A DNA stretch of 64,000 bases, taken from the NCBI RefSeq assembly GCF_000768555.3, contig NZ_KN293988.1, positions 1 through 64,000 on the forward strand, given 5' to 3'. The translations under genes were made by a program, and so were the position numbers. The notes under the pieces were generated by a model. That model was not told where the DNA came from, searched no databases, and worked only from the letters and a program-made list of their open reading frames with translations. Positions 35,787 to 43,418 of this stretch are shown here, in pieces (positions within the stretch are counted from its first letter, which is position 1; every line of letters begins with the position of its first letter). Origin of the DNA: Roseovarius mucosus DSM 17069 (GTDB lineage Bacteria; Pseudomonadota; Alphaproteobacteria; Rhodobacterales; Rhodobacteraceae).

Positions 35787-36730
35787 TCGGTTGTCCTCTC
35801 GGCGGGATTCGGGTCCAGCCTAATTGTTCCAGCAACTGGAAGGTCAAGGGCTGTCACGACCGAAAGGATCGCTTCGGCCAATAGACCGGCAATTCCGATC
35901 GCATTCGTTGGATGGGGTATGGTGTCGGTGGTGATGATTCTTGCCGCACCAGCCGACAGAATGGCGTCCTGAGCGCCGTGCGCAAAGACCGCATGGATAG
36001 CCAGGCAGACAGGCGCGGCGGTTCCAGCCGCAAGCAATCTTTCGACGGCGCGTGCCATCGTGACGCCGGAAGATGCGATGTCGTCGAGGATCACTGGCGT
36101 ACCTTCGTGCAGCGCCGCGCTTTCGGGCACACTGACATCGACACTGCGGTCACCGGATCTCACCTTGCGCAAGACCTCATAGGGCCGTCCGGCCAGCCGG
36201 GCCACCTCGGCGACCCATTGCTGGCTTTCGCTGTCAGGGCCCAGAAGAACGGCGTCTGGCAGGTTCGTGCTGATCCAGGTCGCAAGCAGCGGGGCGGATA
36301 CGGCGCGTATGGCAGGCATCGGGAAGACATCCTGCAGCCGCGCGATGCGGTGCAGATGCGGATCGACACTCGCCAGCCAATCGAAGCTTTCCCCCAGGAA
36401 TTGCGCAAAGAGCGGCGCGCTGACCGCCTGCCCGCGCTCGAAGCGGCGGTCCTGCCGCATGTAGCCAAGATAAGGCGCGATCAATCCGACGCGACGCGCG
36501 CCCATCTCGCGCGCCGTCGCCGCGGCGAAGCGCAAGGGCAGGGCAAGCCGGTCGGGATCGCGCAAAGTCGCCAGAAATGCCACATCGGCCCCGTCCAGAT
36601 CGCCGGGCAGCGAAATCAGGCTTTCGCCATCTGGGAAGTGGTGCCAGTCGAGAGCGAGCAGGTCCGCCCCAAGCGCGGGTGCCAGGTCTTCGGCAAGCGG
36701 CCTCATCTCGGGAAACGCGACAAGGATCAT
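35783..36730 (-). CDS. Ribose-phosphate pyrophosphokinase-like protein
   Basis: The 315-residue protein has the two PRT-fold halves of PRPP synthetase. Recognisable parts are an [23 protein letters not shown] ATP loop, [37 protein letters not shown] with the metal-binding His, and the PRPP loop [13 protein letters not shown] near residue 222 instead of the classical DDxxDTGGT. It is thus divergent and may favour another pentose phosphate. It overlaps the AMP-phosphorylase-like gene as ATGA and copA as ATGA, forming a coupled nucleotide-copper operon. Confidence 0.85.
   Translation of the reverse strand: MILVAFPEMRPLAEDLAPALGADLLALDWHHFPDGESLISLPGDLDGADVAFLATLRDPDRLALPLRFAAATAREMGARRVGLIAPYLGYMRQDRRFERGQAVSAPLFAQFLGESFDWLASVDPHLHRIARLQDVFPMPAIRAVSAPLLATWISTNLPDAVLLGPDSESQQWVAEVARLAGRPYEVLRKVRSGDRSVDVSVPESAALHEGTPVILDDIASSGVTMARAVERLLAAGTAAPVCLAIHAVFAHGAQDAILSAGAARIITTDTIPHPTNAIGIAGLLAEAILSVVTALDLPVAGTIRLDPNPAERTTE
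35817..35847 (-). promoter_or_regulatory. CueR/HmrR-type copper promoter for copA
   Basis: On the minus strand, the -35 TTGACC (35842-35847) and -10 TAGGCT (35817-35822) are separated by 19 bases, the long spacer typical of MerR-family activation. The spacer contains the dyad TTCCAG-TTG-CTGGAA (35827-35841), perfect over six bases per arm and very close to known CueR/HmrR boxes. The site lies within the 3' end of the upstream gene and should fire copA separately. No merR/cueR gene is in the window. Confidence 0.85.
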
Positions 36731-38235
36731 GACACTGCCTCGGACAGCGTCAGCACCCCGGTCTGGGACTCCGCGTAAGCCAGGGCATAGGCCAGTTCGC
36801 CTGGTGTCTCGGCATGAAGCTCATAAAGCGGCTGGCCCTTGTCCACCCAATCCCCGATCCGCACCAGAAGGCGGATGCCGGCGCTCTTCTGACGCGGGGC
36901 CCCGGCCAGCTTGGCGATGCGTGCGATGCGTCGGTTGTCGATGGCGGTCAACTGGCCCGCATGAGGGGCGCGTATTTCGATCTGCTGCGCTGCGGTTCCG
37001 GGTTTGCGGAAACCGCCCTGTGCCGCGCAAATTGCCATGAACTTTGCCTCCGCTGCACCACTATCGAGAAGCGCCTGCGCGCGGTCCCGCCCCCGCCCAG
37101 CAACGGCGTGCGGTGCGAGGTCCAGAAGATGTCCGGCCAGATCCAGCGCCCGCGCACGCAGGTCGCCAGGTGCATCCGGCGCGCGCCGCAAAACCGCGAG
37201 CACGTCGTGCGCCTCCAGCGCCGGGCCCATGCCACGTCCCACCGGGGCCACGCCATCGCTGATATGTAGCGCCAGGTTCAGACCCAACGCCTTGCCCACC
37301 GAAGACAGCCGTATCCCGAGTGCCTCCGCCGCTCCGGCAGACCGCACCTTGGCCGTTGGTCCGACCGGCATGTCGATCAGAACATGGGTGGCACCGGCGG
37401 CCGCCTTTTTCGACAGTACGCTCGCTACGAGTTGACCGGTGGAGTCGAAATCGAGGGGGCGTTCGACACGGATAAAATGATCGTCGGCAGGACTGAGGGC
37501 GAGCCCGCCACCCCAGACGAGGCAACCGCCCTCGGCTTCGACCACCCGGCGCAGCGCGGCGGCGTCAAGCGCGACGGGCGCCATCACCTCCATGGTGTCG
37601 GCGGTTCCGGCAGGCGATGTGATCGCACGGCTCGACGTCTTGGGGATCAGATGCCCCGCCGCCGCGACGATCGCGACGACGATGGGTGTCGTCCGGTTGC
37701 CCGGCAATCCGCCGACGCAATGCTTATCGAGGACAGTGTGCTGCCCCCAGTCGAGCGTCTGCCCTGCTTCCTTCATGGCGCGGGTCAGCGCCACGGTTTC
37801 GGCCTCGTTCAGCCTGTCGCCGGCGCAGGCGGTCACGAAGGCGGCAAGGTCGAGATCCGATAACCGGCTGTCGAGCGTGTCGCGCACGATCGTCGCGAAC
37901 CCGGCCCGGTCCAGCCGCTCGCCATAGGCTTTCGCCCGGATCATAGACGCCGAAGCGGGCGGTTCAGGGTGCGAGAAAGCGGCTTCGTCTCCAATCTCAG
38001 CGCCAAGCGCGGCCCAGGCGGAAACGGACAATGCCGCCTGGTCCACGGCAAGCCATGCTCCGCGGCGGACGACATTCAGGGTCGCGATGATCCAGCGGTC
38101 CTTCAGGTCGATTCGTATGCGTGTCTGGGCAGCAAACCCCTCGGAACGGCAGACGTGACAGTCTTCATGCATGTAGACGACCGGCTGCCGGTAGGTGTCG
38201 ATGCGGGAAGAGACCAGGGCAAGCGTTTCGGTCAT
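36727..38235 (-). CDS. AMP phosphorylase / thymidine phosphorylase family protein
   Basis: The 502-residue length equals that of the archaeal-type AMP phosphorylases (about 500) and exceeds bacterial thymidine phosphorylase (about 440). The extra N-terminal domain (residues 1-85, with HEDCHVCRSEGF) is characteristic. The phosphate- and substrate-binding region is seen in LDKHCVGGLPGNRTTPIVV, KTSSRAITSPAGTADTMEV and LIDMPVGPTAKVRS. Archaeal relatives convert AMP plus phosphate to ribose-1,5-bisphosphate and adenine. A PRPP-synthetase-like gene follows directly. No RuBisCO or R15P isomerase is in the window. Confidence 0.85.
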   Translation of the reverse strand: MTETLALVSSRIDTYRQPVVYMHEDCHVCRSEGFAAQTRIRIDLKDRWIIATLNVVRRGAWLAVDQAALSVSAWAALGAEIGDEAAFSHPEPPASASMIRAKAYGERLDRAGFATIVRDTLDSRLSDLDLAAFVTACAGDRLNEAETVALTRAMKEAGQTLDWGQHTVLDKHCVGGLPGNRTTPIVVAIVAAAGHLIPKTSSRAITSPAGTADTMEVMAPVALDAAALRRVVEAEGGCLVWGGGLALSPADDHFIRVERPLDFDSTGQLVASVLSKKAAAGATHVLIDMPVGPTAKVRSAGAAEALGIRLSSVGKALGLNLALHISDGVAPVGRGMGPALEAHDVLAVLRRAPDAPGDLRARALDLAGHLLDLAPHAVAGRGRDRAQALLDSGAAEAKFMAICAAQGGFRKPGTAAQQIEIRAPHAGQLTAIDNRRIARIAKLAGAPRQKSAGIRLLVRIGDWVDKGQPLYELHAETPGELAYALAYAESQTGVLTLSEAVS

Positions 38236-39615
38236 CGCGGCCTGTCCAGGTAGACGGATTCGAGATGTTCGGGCACGCGCACGGATCGCCCTAGCTCGTG
38301 TTCGACGCGGAATCGCAGGGTGTCGGCGGTGACAGGTTCCCCATGGGTGAGATAGGTCATCTCGGGGGCGGGACCGGCGGACATCCAGCGCAGGATCTCA
38401 TCGGCATCGGCATGTCCGGAAAAGGACTGGAGCTGAACCACTTCGGCCTCGATCGGGAACTCCCGTCCGAACATGCGCAATGTCCGCGCGCCCCCCGGCC
38501 AGCGCCGCGCCACGCGTGCCGCCGGCCTGGAAACCGGAGAGCAAGATCGCGTTCCGCCGATCGCCGCCGAAGCTGGCCAGATGGTGCAGGATACGCCCGC
38601 CGGTCAGCATTCCGCTGGCGGAGACGATGATCATCGGGCCCTGGCGCGTGTTCAGCTCCTTGGATTGCTCGACCGTGTTTACCCTCTTGGCGATCTCGAA
38701 CATCGCAATGCAGTCTTCGCGGCTGACGTGGTGCTCGGCGTGATGACGGTGATAGATCTCGGTCGCATTCACCGCCATCGGGCTGTTGAGGAACACCGGG
38801 ACATAGGGAATATCGCCGCGCTCCATCAATCGCGCAATGTGCAGCATCAGCCCCTGCGCCCGTCCGACGGCAAAGGACGGGATCAGCACCGTGCCGCCGC
38901 GGGCAAAGGTGCGTTTGAGGATCGGGGCCAGTTCGGCTTCTGGGTCCACGTCGGGATGGGACCGGTTGCCATAGGTGGACTCGCAGACCAGAACATCTGC
39001 TCCGCCGAATGGCTGGGGCGGTCGCATCAGCGGATCGGGATCATGGCCCAGATCGCCGCTGAAATGGACAACCCTGCCGCCGACCTCAAGCCGGATCTGC
39101 GCCGCCCCGAGCAGATGCCCCGCCGGAATGAAACGGGCCGCGATGCCGTCGCCTAAATCTATTCGCCGGTCGAACGGTTGAAGATCAAAGCGGTCCAGCG
39201 CGGCCTTTGCATCCTTGAGCGTATAGAGCGGTTTTGGCTTCTTGTGTTTGGAATATCCCCTCCGCGCGGCAAAGCGCGCCTCTTCTTCCTGGATATGGCC
39301 GCTGTCGGGCAGAATAAGCCCGCACAGATCTGCCGTTGCTTCTGTGCAAAGAACCCGCCCGCGAAACCCCGCCCGGATCAGTGTCGGCAGATATCCCGAA
39401 TGGTCCAGATGAGCATGGGTGAGCAGCACAGTGTCGATGGTGTTGACACGCACAGGGAAAGGTTTGCGATTGCGCGCCCGCAACTGCTTGAAGCCCTGGA
39501 ACAGCCCGCAATCGACCAGAATGCGCCGCCCCAGGGCCTCGACCAGATAGCGCGATCCCGTCACCGTCCCGGCGGCGCCAAGAAAGCGCAGTTTCGGACG
39601 TGCGGTCGGGATCAT
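38232..39615 (-). pseudogene. MBL-fold/beta-CASP RNA-processing-like protein with a frameshift
   Basis: The first frame (39615 to about 38496) contains GAAGTVTGSRYLVEA, the metal motif THAHLDHSGYLP, AGHLLGAAQI, FSGDLGHD and the beta-CASP motif ISVSASGMLTGGR-like (IIVSASGMLTGG). It stops matching after GTRGAALAGG. The family ending (ARTLRMFGREFPIEAEVV, SFSGHADADEIL, THGEP) continues in the next frame from about 38490 to 38232. Adding one base to the C6 tract at 38491-38496 restores one frame of about 461 residues. This is a real frameshift, a phase-variable tract, or a sequence error. Both ends overlap neighbours as ATGA. Confidence 0.85.
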
Positions 39616-39977
39616 GTCGCTGTTCCCCTTGCCGCGATGGCGTTGTAAAGGCCGCCGAAGATCAGCGCGGCGTACCAACCGTAGAGAAAGCTCTCGACCA
39701 GCCCGATGATGAAGCCCACCGGGGTCAGCCAGACGAAACCGGGCAGCAGACCGGACCAGGTTTCATACATTGCATAGGCGGGAAAGATCAGATCGAATGC
39801 GATGCACACAAGGTAGGTCAGCGCCAGGAACAGGCTCAGCGCCCAACCAAGCGGCACAACCGGCAGACGCACGCGCCCTGCCCCGGCAGGCCCGCCCATG
39901 ACGCAGGCCCCGCACGTCATGCGCAGGGCCAGGAAAAGGATCACCGCGACTGCGGTGAAATAGAAAATGGGCATCAT
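39612..39977 (-). CDS. DUF5676 membrane protein
   Basis: The 121-residue protein has three helices: an N-terminal one (residues 3-20), one at about 43-65 (LGWALSLFLALTYLVCIAFDLI) and one at 85-110. The phrase FDLIFPAYAMYETWSGLLPGFVWLTPVGFIIGLVESFLYGWY marks the DUF5676 family. An RMTCGACVMGG stretch near residue 21 contains a CxxC that could bind metal. It overlaps the MBL gene start as ATGA and follows the small Cys-rich gene by 120 bases. Confidence 0.82.
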   Translation of the reverse strand: MMPIFYFTAVAVILFLALRMTCGACVMGGPAGAGRVRLPVVPLGWALSLFLALTYLVCIAFDLIFPAYAMYETWSGLLPGFVWLTPVGFIIGLVESFLYGWYAALIFGGLYNAIAARGTAT

Positions 39978-40097
39978 GGCTTTCTCCCTTCTTGTCGTGG
40001 ATTCGGACGGAGCGCGAACACATCCGCTGGACGGCGCCGGTTCAGGATGGGCGCACCAAGCGCCAGACGCCCATCCTGCGGTGGCTTTGCCTCGGCC

Positions 40098-40259
40098 CTA
40101 GCCGCAGCAGCAGCCGGATTTGGCCGGTTTTGCCTTTGCGGGTTCCGCGACCTGCGGTTCGACATTTGCTTTCGGCTGCGCATCGGTCTTGCCACCGCAA
40201 CATCCGCCCTGTTTTTGCTGTGCTGTGTCTTGCGTCTGAGAAGTTGATCGGTCGTCCAT
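40098..40259 (-). CDS. 53-residue Cys-rich protein (CCGG / CCCG)
   Basis: A short gene on the minus strand encodes 53 residues with a GGCCGG motif near residue 20 and the C-terminus KSGCCCG. Between these lies a Lys/Ala/Pro/Glu linker. The ATG at 40259 has an excellent ribosome binding site (AAGGAGG, five bases upstream), and a good ECF-type promoter lies at 40292-40317. Five Cys in two clusters suggest binding of Cu(I), Zn or Cd, or a redox role. I do not know a named family. It heads the operon that runs through DUF5676 to copA. Confidence 0.75.
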   Translation of the reverse strand: MDDRSTSQTQDTAQQKQGGCCGGKTDAQPKANVEPQVAEPAKAKPAKSGCCCG

Positions 40260-40291
40260 CTGGACCTCCTTTTGTTTGGTTTCGTTCTATA

Positions 40292-40317
40292 GACGCGCCC
40301 CGACCGGAAGCATTACA
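40292..40317 (-). promoter_or_regulatory. ECF-type promoter before the Cys-rich gene operon
   Basis: On the minus strand: TGTAAT (40312-40317), 16 bases, CGTC (40292-40295). The same element with the same spacing precedes four other units at 45569, 47560, 48427 and 58809. The small Cys-rich gene starts 33 bases downstream of the -10. Confidence 0.7.
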
Positions 40318-40443
40318 GAAGTTGGCAACCTGTCGGTCTTCGTTAGTACAGGAGCAAGTGTATCGCTCTGCCGTAGGAAGGCGTCGATATTGCAGACAGA
40401 GTTACTGCATCCCGGCAGGCTGTCGGCTGACCGGTGCTATAGG

Positions 40444-40911
40444 TTACAGCAGCCGCCGCGCGGCCCATCCGATCACCTCGAAACCTCGCGCGCGCCAGCT
40501 GCGGGAATGCCAAGCCCGAAGAGGGACTTCGCGGGCATCCGAAAGATCTTGCAGATATTGCGCCTGCAACTGCCCTGCCAGGACGCGGTCATGTGCGACC
40601 AGAACCAGCTCCTGATTGACGAACAGGCTTCGGTAGTCGAGGTTAGCTGACCCGATGATCGACCAGCCTGTATCGACGACCGACGTCTTGGCATGCAATG
40701 GACGGGGCAGATACTCGTAGACCCTCACGCCCGCCGAGAGAAGCTGCGCATATGCCGCCCGCGTCGCCCAGCCAGCGACCATAGGATCGCTCGTGCGAGG
40801 CACCAGCAGACGGACGTCCACGCGGCGACGCGCGGCATCCTGAAGCGCCCGGTCGACCACGGTGCCCGGACCGAAATAGGGCGACGTCAGATAAACGCAG
40901 GTCTGTGCCAT
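40444..40911 (-). pseudogene. Cardiolipin synthase/PLD-family C-terminal fragment
   Basis: The 155-residue product is the C-terminal phospholipase-D half of a cardiolipin-synthase-like protein. It has VYLTSPYFGPGTVVDRAL, the HxK motif in RPLHAKTSVVD and GSANLDYRSLFVNQE. The N-terminal half with the first HKD motif is absent. The frame stays open upstream towards the CBS gene, but without family similarity, so the start at 40911 is only formal. A single HKD motif can work in some PLD proteins as dimers, but truncation is more likely. Confidence 0.75.
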
Positions 40912-41069
40912 CCCGATCAGTCCCGCGTGCAGACAGGCAAGCCTCTTTTGACACTTGCGCGAATAGCTCGGTACCAGCAGTCCTTCGATTGCGTCGGCCT
41001 CTTCGGGAATGGCGTTTGATGGAAGCGGGCGGGCGTCCTGCCAGGCCGGGTTTATCTGCGCAATGTGAG

Positions 41070-41765
41070 TCAGATCCCGTAAGCCCAGGCCGGCAGTCGT
41101 CCCATATGGACCTCAACCATCCTGACACCGGGCACGTTTTCGACGGCAACCCGGATCGCATTCTCCTCGAAATCGCTGTCGGCGACACCCCAGACGGCGA
41201 CATTCCCCTTGTCCACCGTGTAGTTGATGAGGTTGACCGCTGCACCGGGCACTTCTTTCAGAGCCTCTTCAATCTTCGCACGCAGCACGCGGTCGTCCTC
41301 CGACGGCTCCGGCAGCGCCCCATCCTGAAGCGCCGACAAGGCGTGGAGCAGGTTCGCACGGCTGACGATGCCGACCACTTTGTCGGATCTCACCACCGGC
41401 ACGCGCTTGATCCGGTGCTTTTCCAGAAGACGCGCGATTTCCGCGACATTCGTATCCTCTTCTACCGAAACCACATCCCTTGTCATCACGTCTTCGACCC
41501 GGTGGCTTTTGAGCTTCACGAAATCCTGTGCGGATTCGCTTGCCCCGCCAAGCACCTCGAGCCACCATGACCGGCGTGGTCCGTCTGTTTCGCGGACACG
41601 CCGCATGAGGTCGCCTTCGCTGACAAGTCCCTTGAGGTCGCCCTCGGCGTCAACGACGGGCAGCGCGCTGATATTGTGGTCGAGCATCAAGCGTACCGCG
41701 TCCTCGATTTGTCCCTCCAGCGGGACCGAGATCACCGATGTTGTCATGATATCCTTGGCGAGCAT
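41070..41765 (-). CDS. CBS-BON domain protein
   Basis: The 231-residue cytoplasmic protein has two CBS domains (about residues 8-60, KDIMTTSVISVPLEGQIEDAV, and 92-148, VEDVMTRDVVSVEEDTNVAEIARLLEKHRIKRVPVV). A C-terminal BON domain (about 165-230) includes VNLINYTVDKGNVAVWGVAD. CBS pairs bind adenosine nucleotides, so it may sense AMP/ATP or magnesium. It lies 39 bases after the Rieske gene and ends the operon that starts at 45520. Its adenylate-sensing potential fits the AMP-phosphorylase and arginine deiminase genes nearby. Confidence 0.88.
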   Translation of the reverse strand: MLAKDIMTTSVISVPLEGQIEDAVRLMLDHNISALPVVDAEGDLKGLVSEGDLMRRVRETDGPRRSWWLEVLGGASESAQDFVKLKSHRVEDVMTRDVVSVEEDTNVAEIARLLEKHRIKRVPVVRSDKVVGIVSRANLLHALSALQDGALPEPSEDDRVLRAKIEEALKEVPGAAVNLINYTVDKGNVAVWGVADSDFEENAIRVAVENVPGVRMVEVHMGRLPAWAYGI

Positions 41766-41804
41766 GTCATAGTCTCCTTCTTGAGTTTTGGCTTGTTCAG
41801 CACG

Positions 41805-42407
41805 TCAGGTGCCGATAACGAGTTGCAGGTCGTCGCCCAAATCGTAAGGTGGGATGTCGAGGTTGCGTGGGGCCGGCCCCTTCCGGATCCGGCCCGAGGT
41901 GTCGTAATGCGATCCGTGGCACGGGCAGAACCAACCGCCGAATTCGCCGACCGCCGACCCATCCTGGCCCAAGGGGATACAGCCGAGATGGGTACAGACA
42001 CCGATAACGACCAGCCATTCGCCATCCTCGCCCGCCGCGCGGTTCTCATCCAGCGCTGGCTCCTCGCCACTTGTGTTCGGATTCTCGCCCGCTTCGTCAA
42101 CAGGATCGGGAAGCTGGTCGAGATCGACGGCCCGTGCAGCCTGGATCGCTGCCTCAGACCTGCGCCAGACAAAGACCGGGTGGCCCTGCCACTTCACGGT
42201 AATACGTTGGCCCGGTTCGACGCCGGAAAGATCAACCTTGACCGTGCCGGACGCGGTCACGTCGGCCGAGGGGTTCATCGAATTGATCAACGGCCAGACC
42301 GCCGCGCCTGCGGCAATCGCGCCGGTTGAGGCCGTTGCATAATAAAGGAAATCGCGGCGCTCTGTTGCGGGCAATTGATTGGTTTCGTCAATGGTCTGGC
42401 GCATCAT
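41805..42407 (-). CDS. petA: Orphan Rieske iron-sulfur subunit (ubiquinol-cytochrome c reductase type)
   Basis: The 200-residue protein has a Tat-like N-terminus ([20 protein letters not shown]) that doubles as a membrane anchor. The 2Fe-2S ligand motifs are CTHLGC near residue 138 and CPCHGSH near 158. The long acidic insert before the first motif is typical of the alphaproteobacterial bc1 Rieske protein. No cytochrome b or c1 gene is next to it; it sits between FabI and CBS-BON. It may replace the housekeeping Rieske under stress. The start overlaps fabI as ATGA. Confidence 0.9.
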   Translation of the reverse strand: MMRQTIDETNQLPATERRDFLYYATASTGAIAAGAAVWPLINSMNPSADVTASGTVKVDLSGVEPGQRITVKWQGHPVFVWRRSEAAIQAARAVDLDQLPDPVDEAGENPNTSGEEPALDENRAAGEDGEWLVVIGVCTHLGCIPLGQDGSAVGEFGGWFCPCHGSHYDTSGRIRKGPAPRNLDIPPYDLGDDLQLVIGT

Positions 42408-43246
42408 GATTCCTCCGATTTGACGTTCATTTTGGCTGCGGCGACAGGGCTTTCGACGTGAACACCCGCATCGACATGCAGCACCTCGCCCGTGATGCCG
42501 CCGGTATAGTCGCTGGCGAACAGCAGGGCGGCGCGGCCCACCTCGTCGGCCGTGACGTTGCGCCGCAATGGGGCAACTCGCGCGGTCGCGTCCAGAAGAC
42601 CCGCAAAGCCGGTCAACCCGGACGCCGCGCGGGTCATCACGGGTCCCGCCGAAATGGCGTTGACGCGGATGTTCGACGGCCCGAGTTCGTGAGCCAGATA
42701 GCGCACGGTGGCCTCAAGCGCCGCCTTGACCGGCCCCATCACGTTGTAATTCTCCACCACACGTTCGCCACCCAGATAGCTCAGAGTGATCAGGCTGCCG
42801 CCGCTTTTCATCAGGGGCTCGGCAAGATGCGCCATGCGGATCAGCGAATGGACGGACACATGCATCGCTTGGGAAAACCCTGCAGCCGAACAGTCAGTCA
42901 GGCGGCCATGAAGGTCGCCGGGCGGCACGCTGCCCACGGCATGAAGGATGAAATCCAATTTTCCCCAGCGGTCCGTGATGGCGTCGAAGACAGCGTCGAG
43001 TTCGTGCGGCGCATTCACGTCACAGGGCAGCAGGATCGGCGCTTCGAGACGTGCAGCTAATGGCACCACATGAGGTTTGGTGCGCTCATCGACATAGGTG
43101 ATGGCGAGCTCGGCACCCGCTTGACGGAAATGCAGGGCAGCAGGCCACGCCAGACTGCGATCATTGGCGATGCCGACAACCAGACCCTTCCGGCCGGACA
43201 GATCAAGCAGTTCCGCAGGATCGCAGCATGCGTCGAATTCAGGCAT
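42404..43246 (-). CDS. fabI: Enoyl-ACP reductase, FabI-like
   Basis: From ATG 43246 the protein has 280 residues. The FabI-type nucleotide loop is [12 protein letters not shown] near residue 27, followed by [11 protein letters not shown]. The catalytic pattern Tyr-x6-Lys is in [21 protein letters not shown]. The C-terminal RTLAASGL-like loop is [16 protein letters not shown]. It reduces enoyl-ACP in fatty acid synthesis, or a related enoyl substrate. Its start overlaps the end of the small His-rich gene. FabI paralogues next to DUF3141 genes are common in stress clusters, so it is probably not the only FabI in the cell. Confidence 0.88.
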   Translation of the reverse strand: MPEFDACCDPAELLDLSGRKGLVVGIANDRSLAWPAALHFRQAGAELAITYVDERTKPHVVPLAARLEAPILLPCDVNAPHELDAVFDAITDRWGKLDFILHAVGSVPPGDLHGRLTDCSAAGFSQAMHVSVHSLIRMAHLAEPLMKSGGSLITLSYLGGERVVENYNVMGPVKAALEATVRYLAHELGPSNIRVNAISAGPVMTRAASGLTGFAGLLDATARVAPLRRNVTADEVGRAALLFASDYTGGITGEVLHVDAGVHVESPVAAAKMNVKSEES

Positions 43247-43418
43247 CCTCCGACACTGCCTCGGTATCGGCGGAAGCTTCGGACTTCTTGTCGTGCGCAC
43301 CATGACGCTTGGCCGACTTGCCATGTTTGTGTCCGCCATGTCCGTGCCCGAAAAGGTGCATTGCGGCCATTCCGCCGAAGACGAGAACCAAAACCCAGTT
43401 TTCAAAAAGCCATTCCAT
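43239..43418 (-). CDS. 59-residue His-rich membrane peptide (DUF2933-like)
   Basis: This short minus-strand gene encodes one hydrophobic segment (WVLVLVFGGMAAMHLF, residues 8-23), then HGHGGHKHGKSAKRHGAH and an acidic tail. The membrane-then-HGHGGH layout is like the DUF2933 protein at 33147-33416 but much shorter. AAGGA lies about ten bases before the ATG. It overlaps the DUF3141 gene by 17 bases and fabI by 8 bases, so all three are likely co-translated. His residues suggest metal binding at the inner membrane. Confidence 0.75.
   Translation of the reverse strand: MEWLFENWVLVLVFGGMAAMHLFGHGHGGHKHGKSAKRHGAHDKKSEASADTEAVSEDA

Noticed and set aside
40643..41245. 200-residue open frame opposite in phase to the PLD fragment and CBS gene
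   Set aside because: It is a shadow frame: the PLD motifs are in the other frame and its own product is Arg/Ser-rich.
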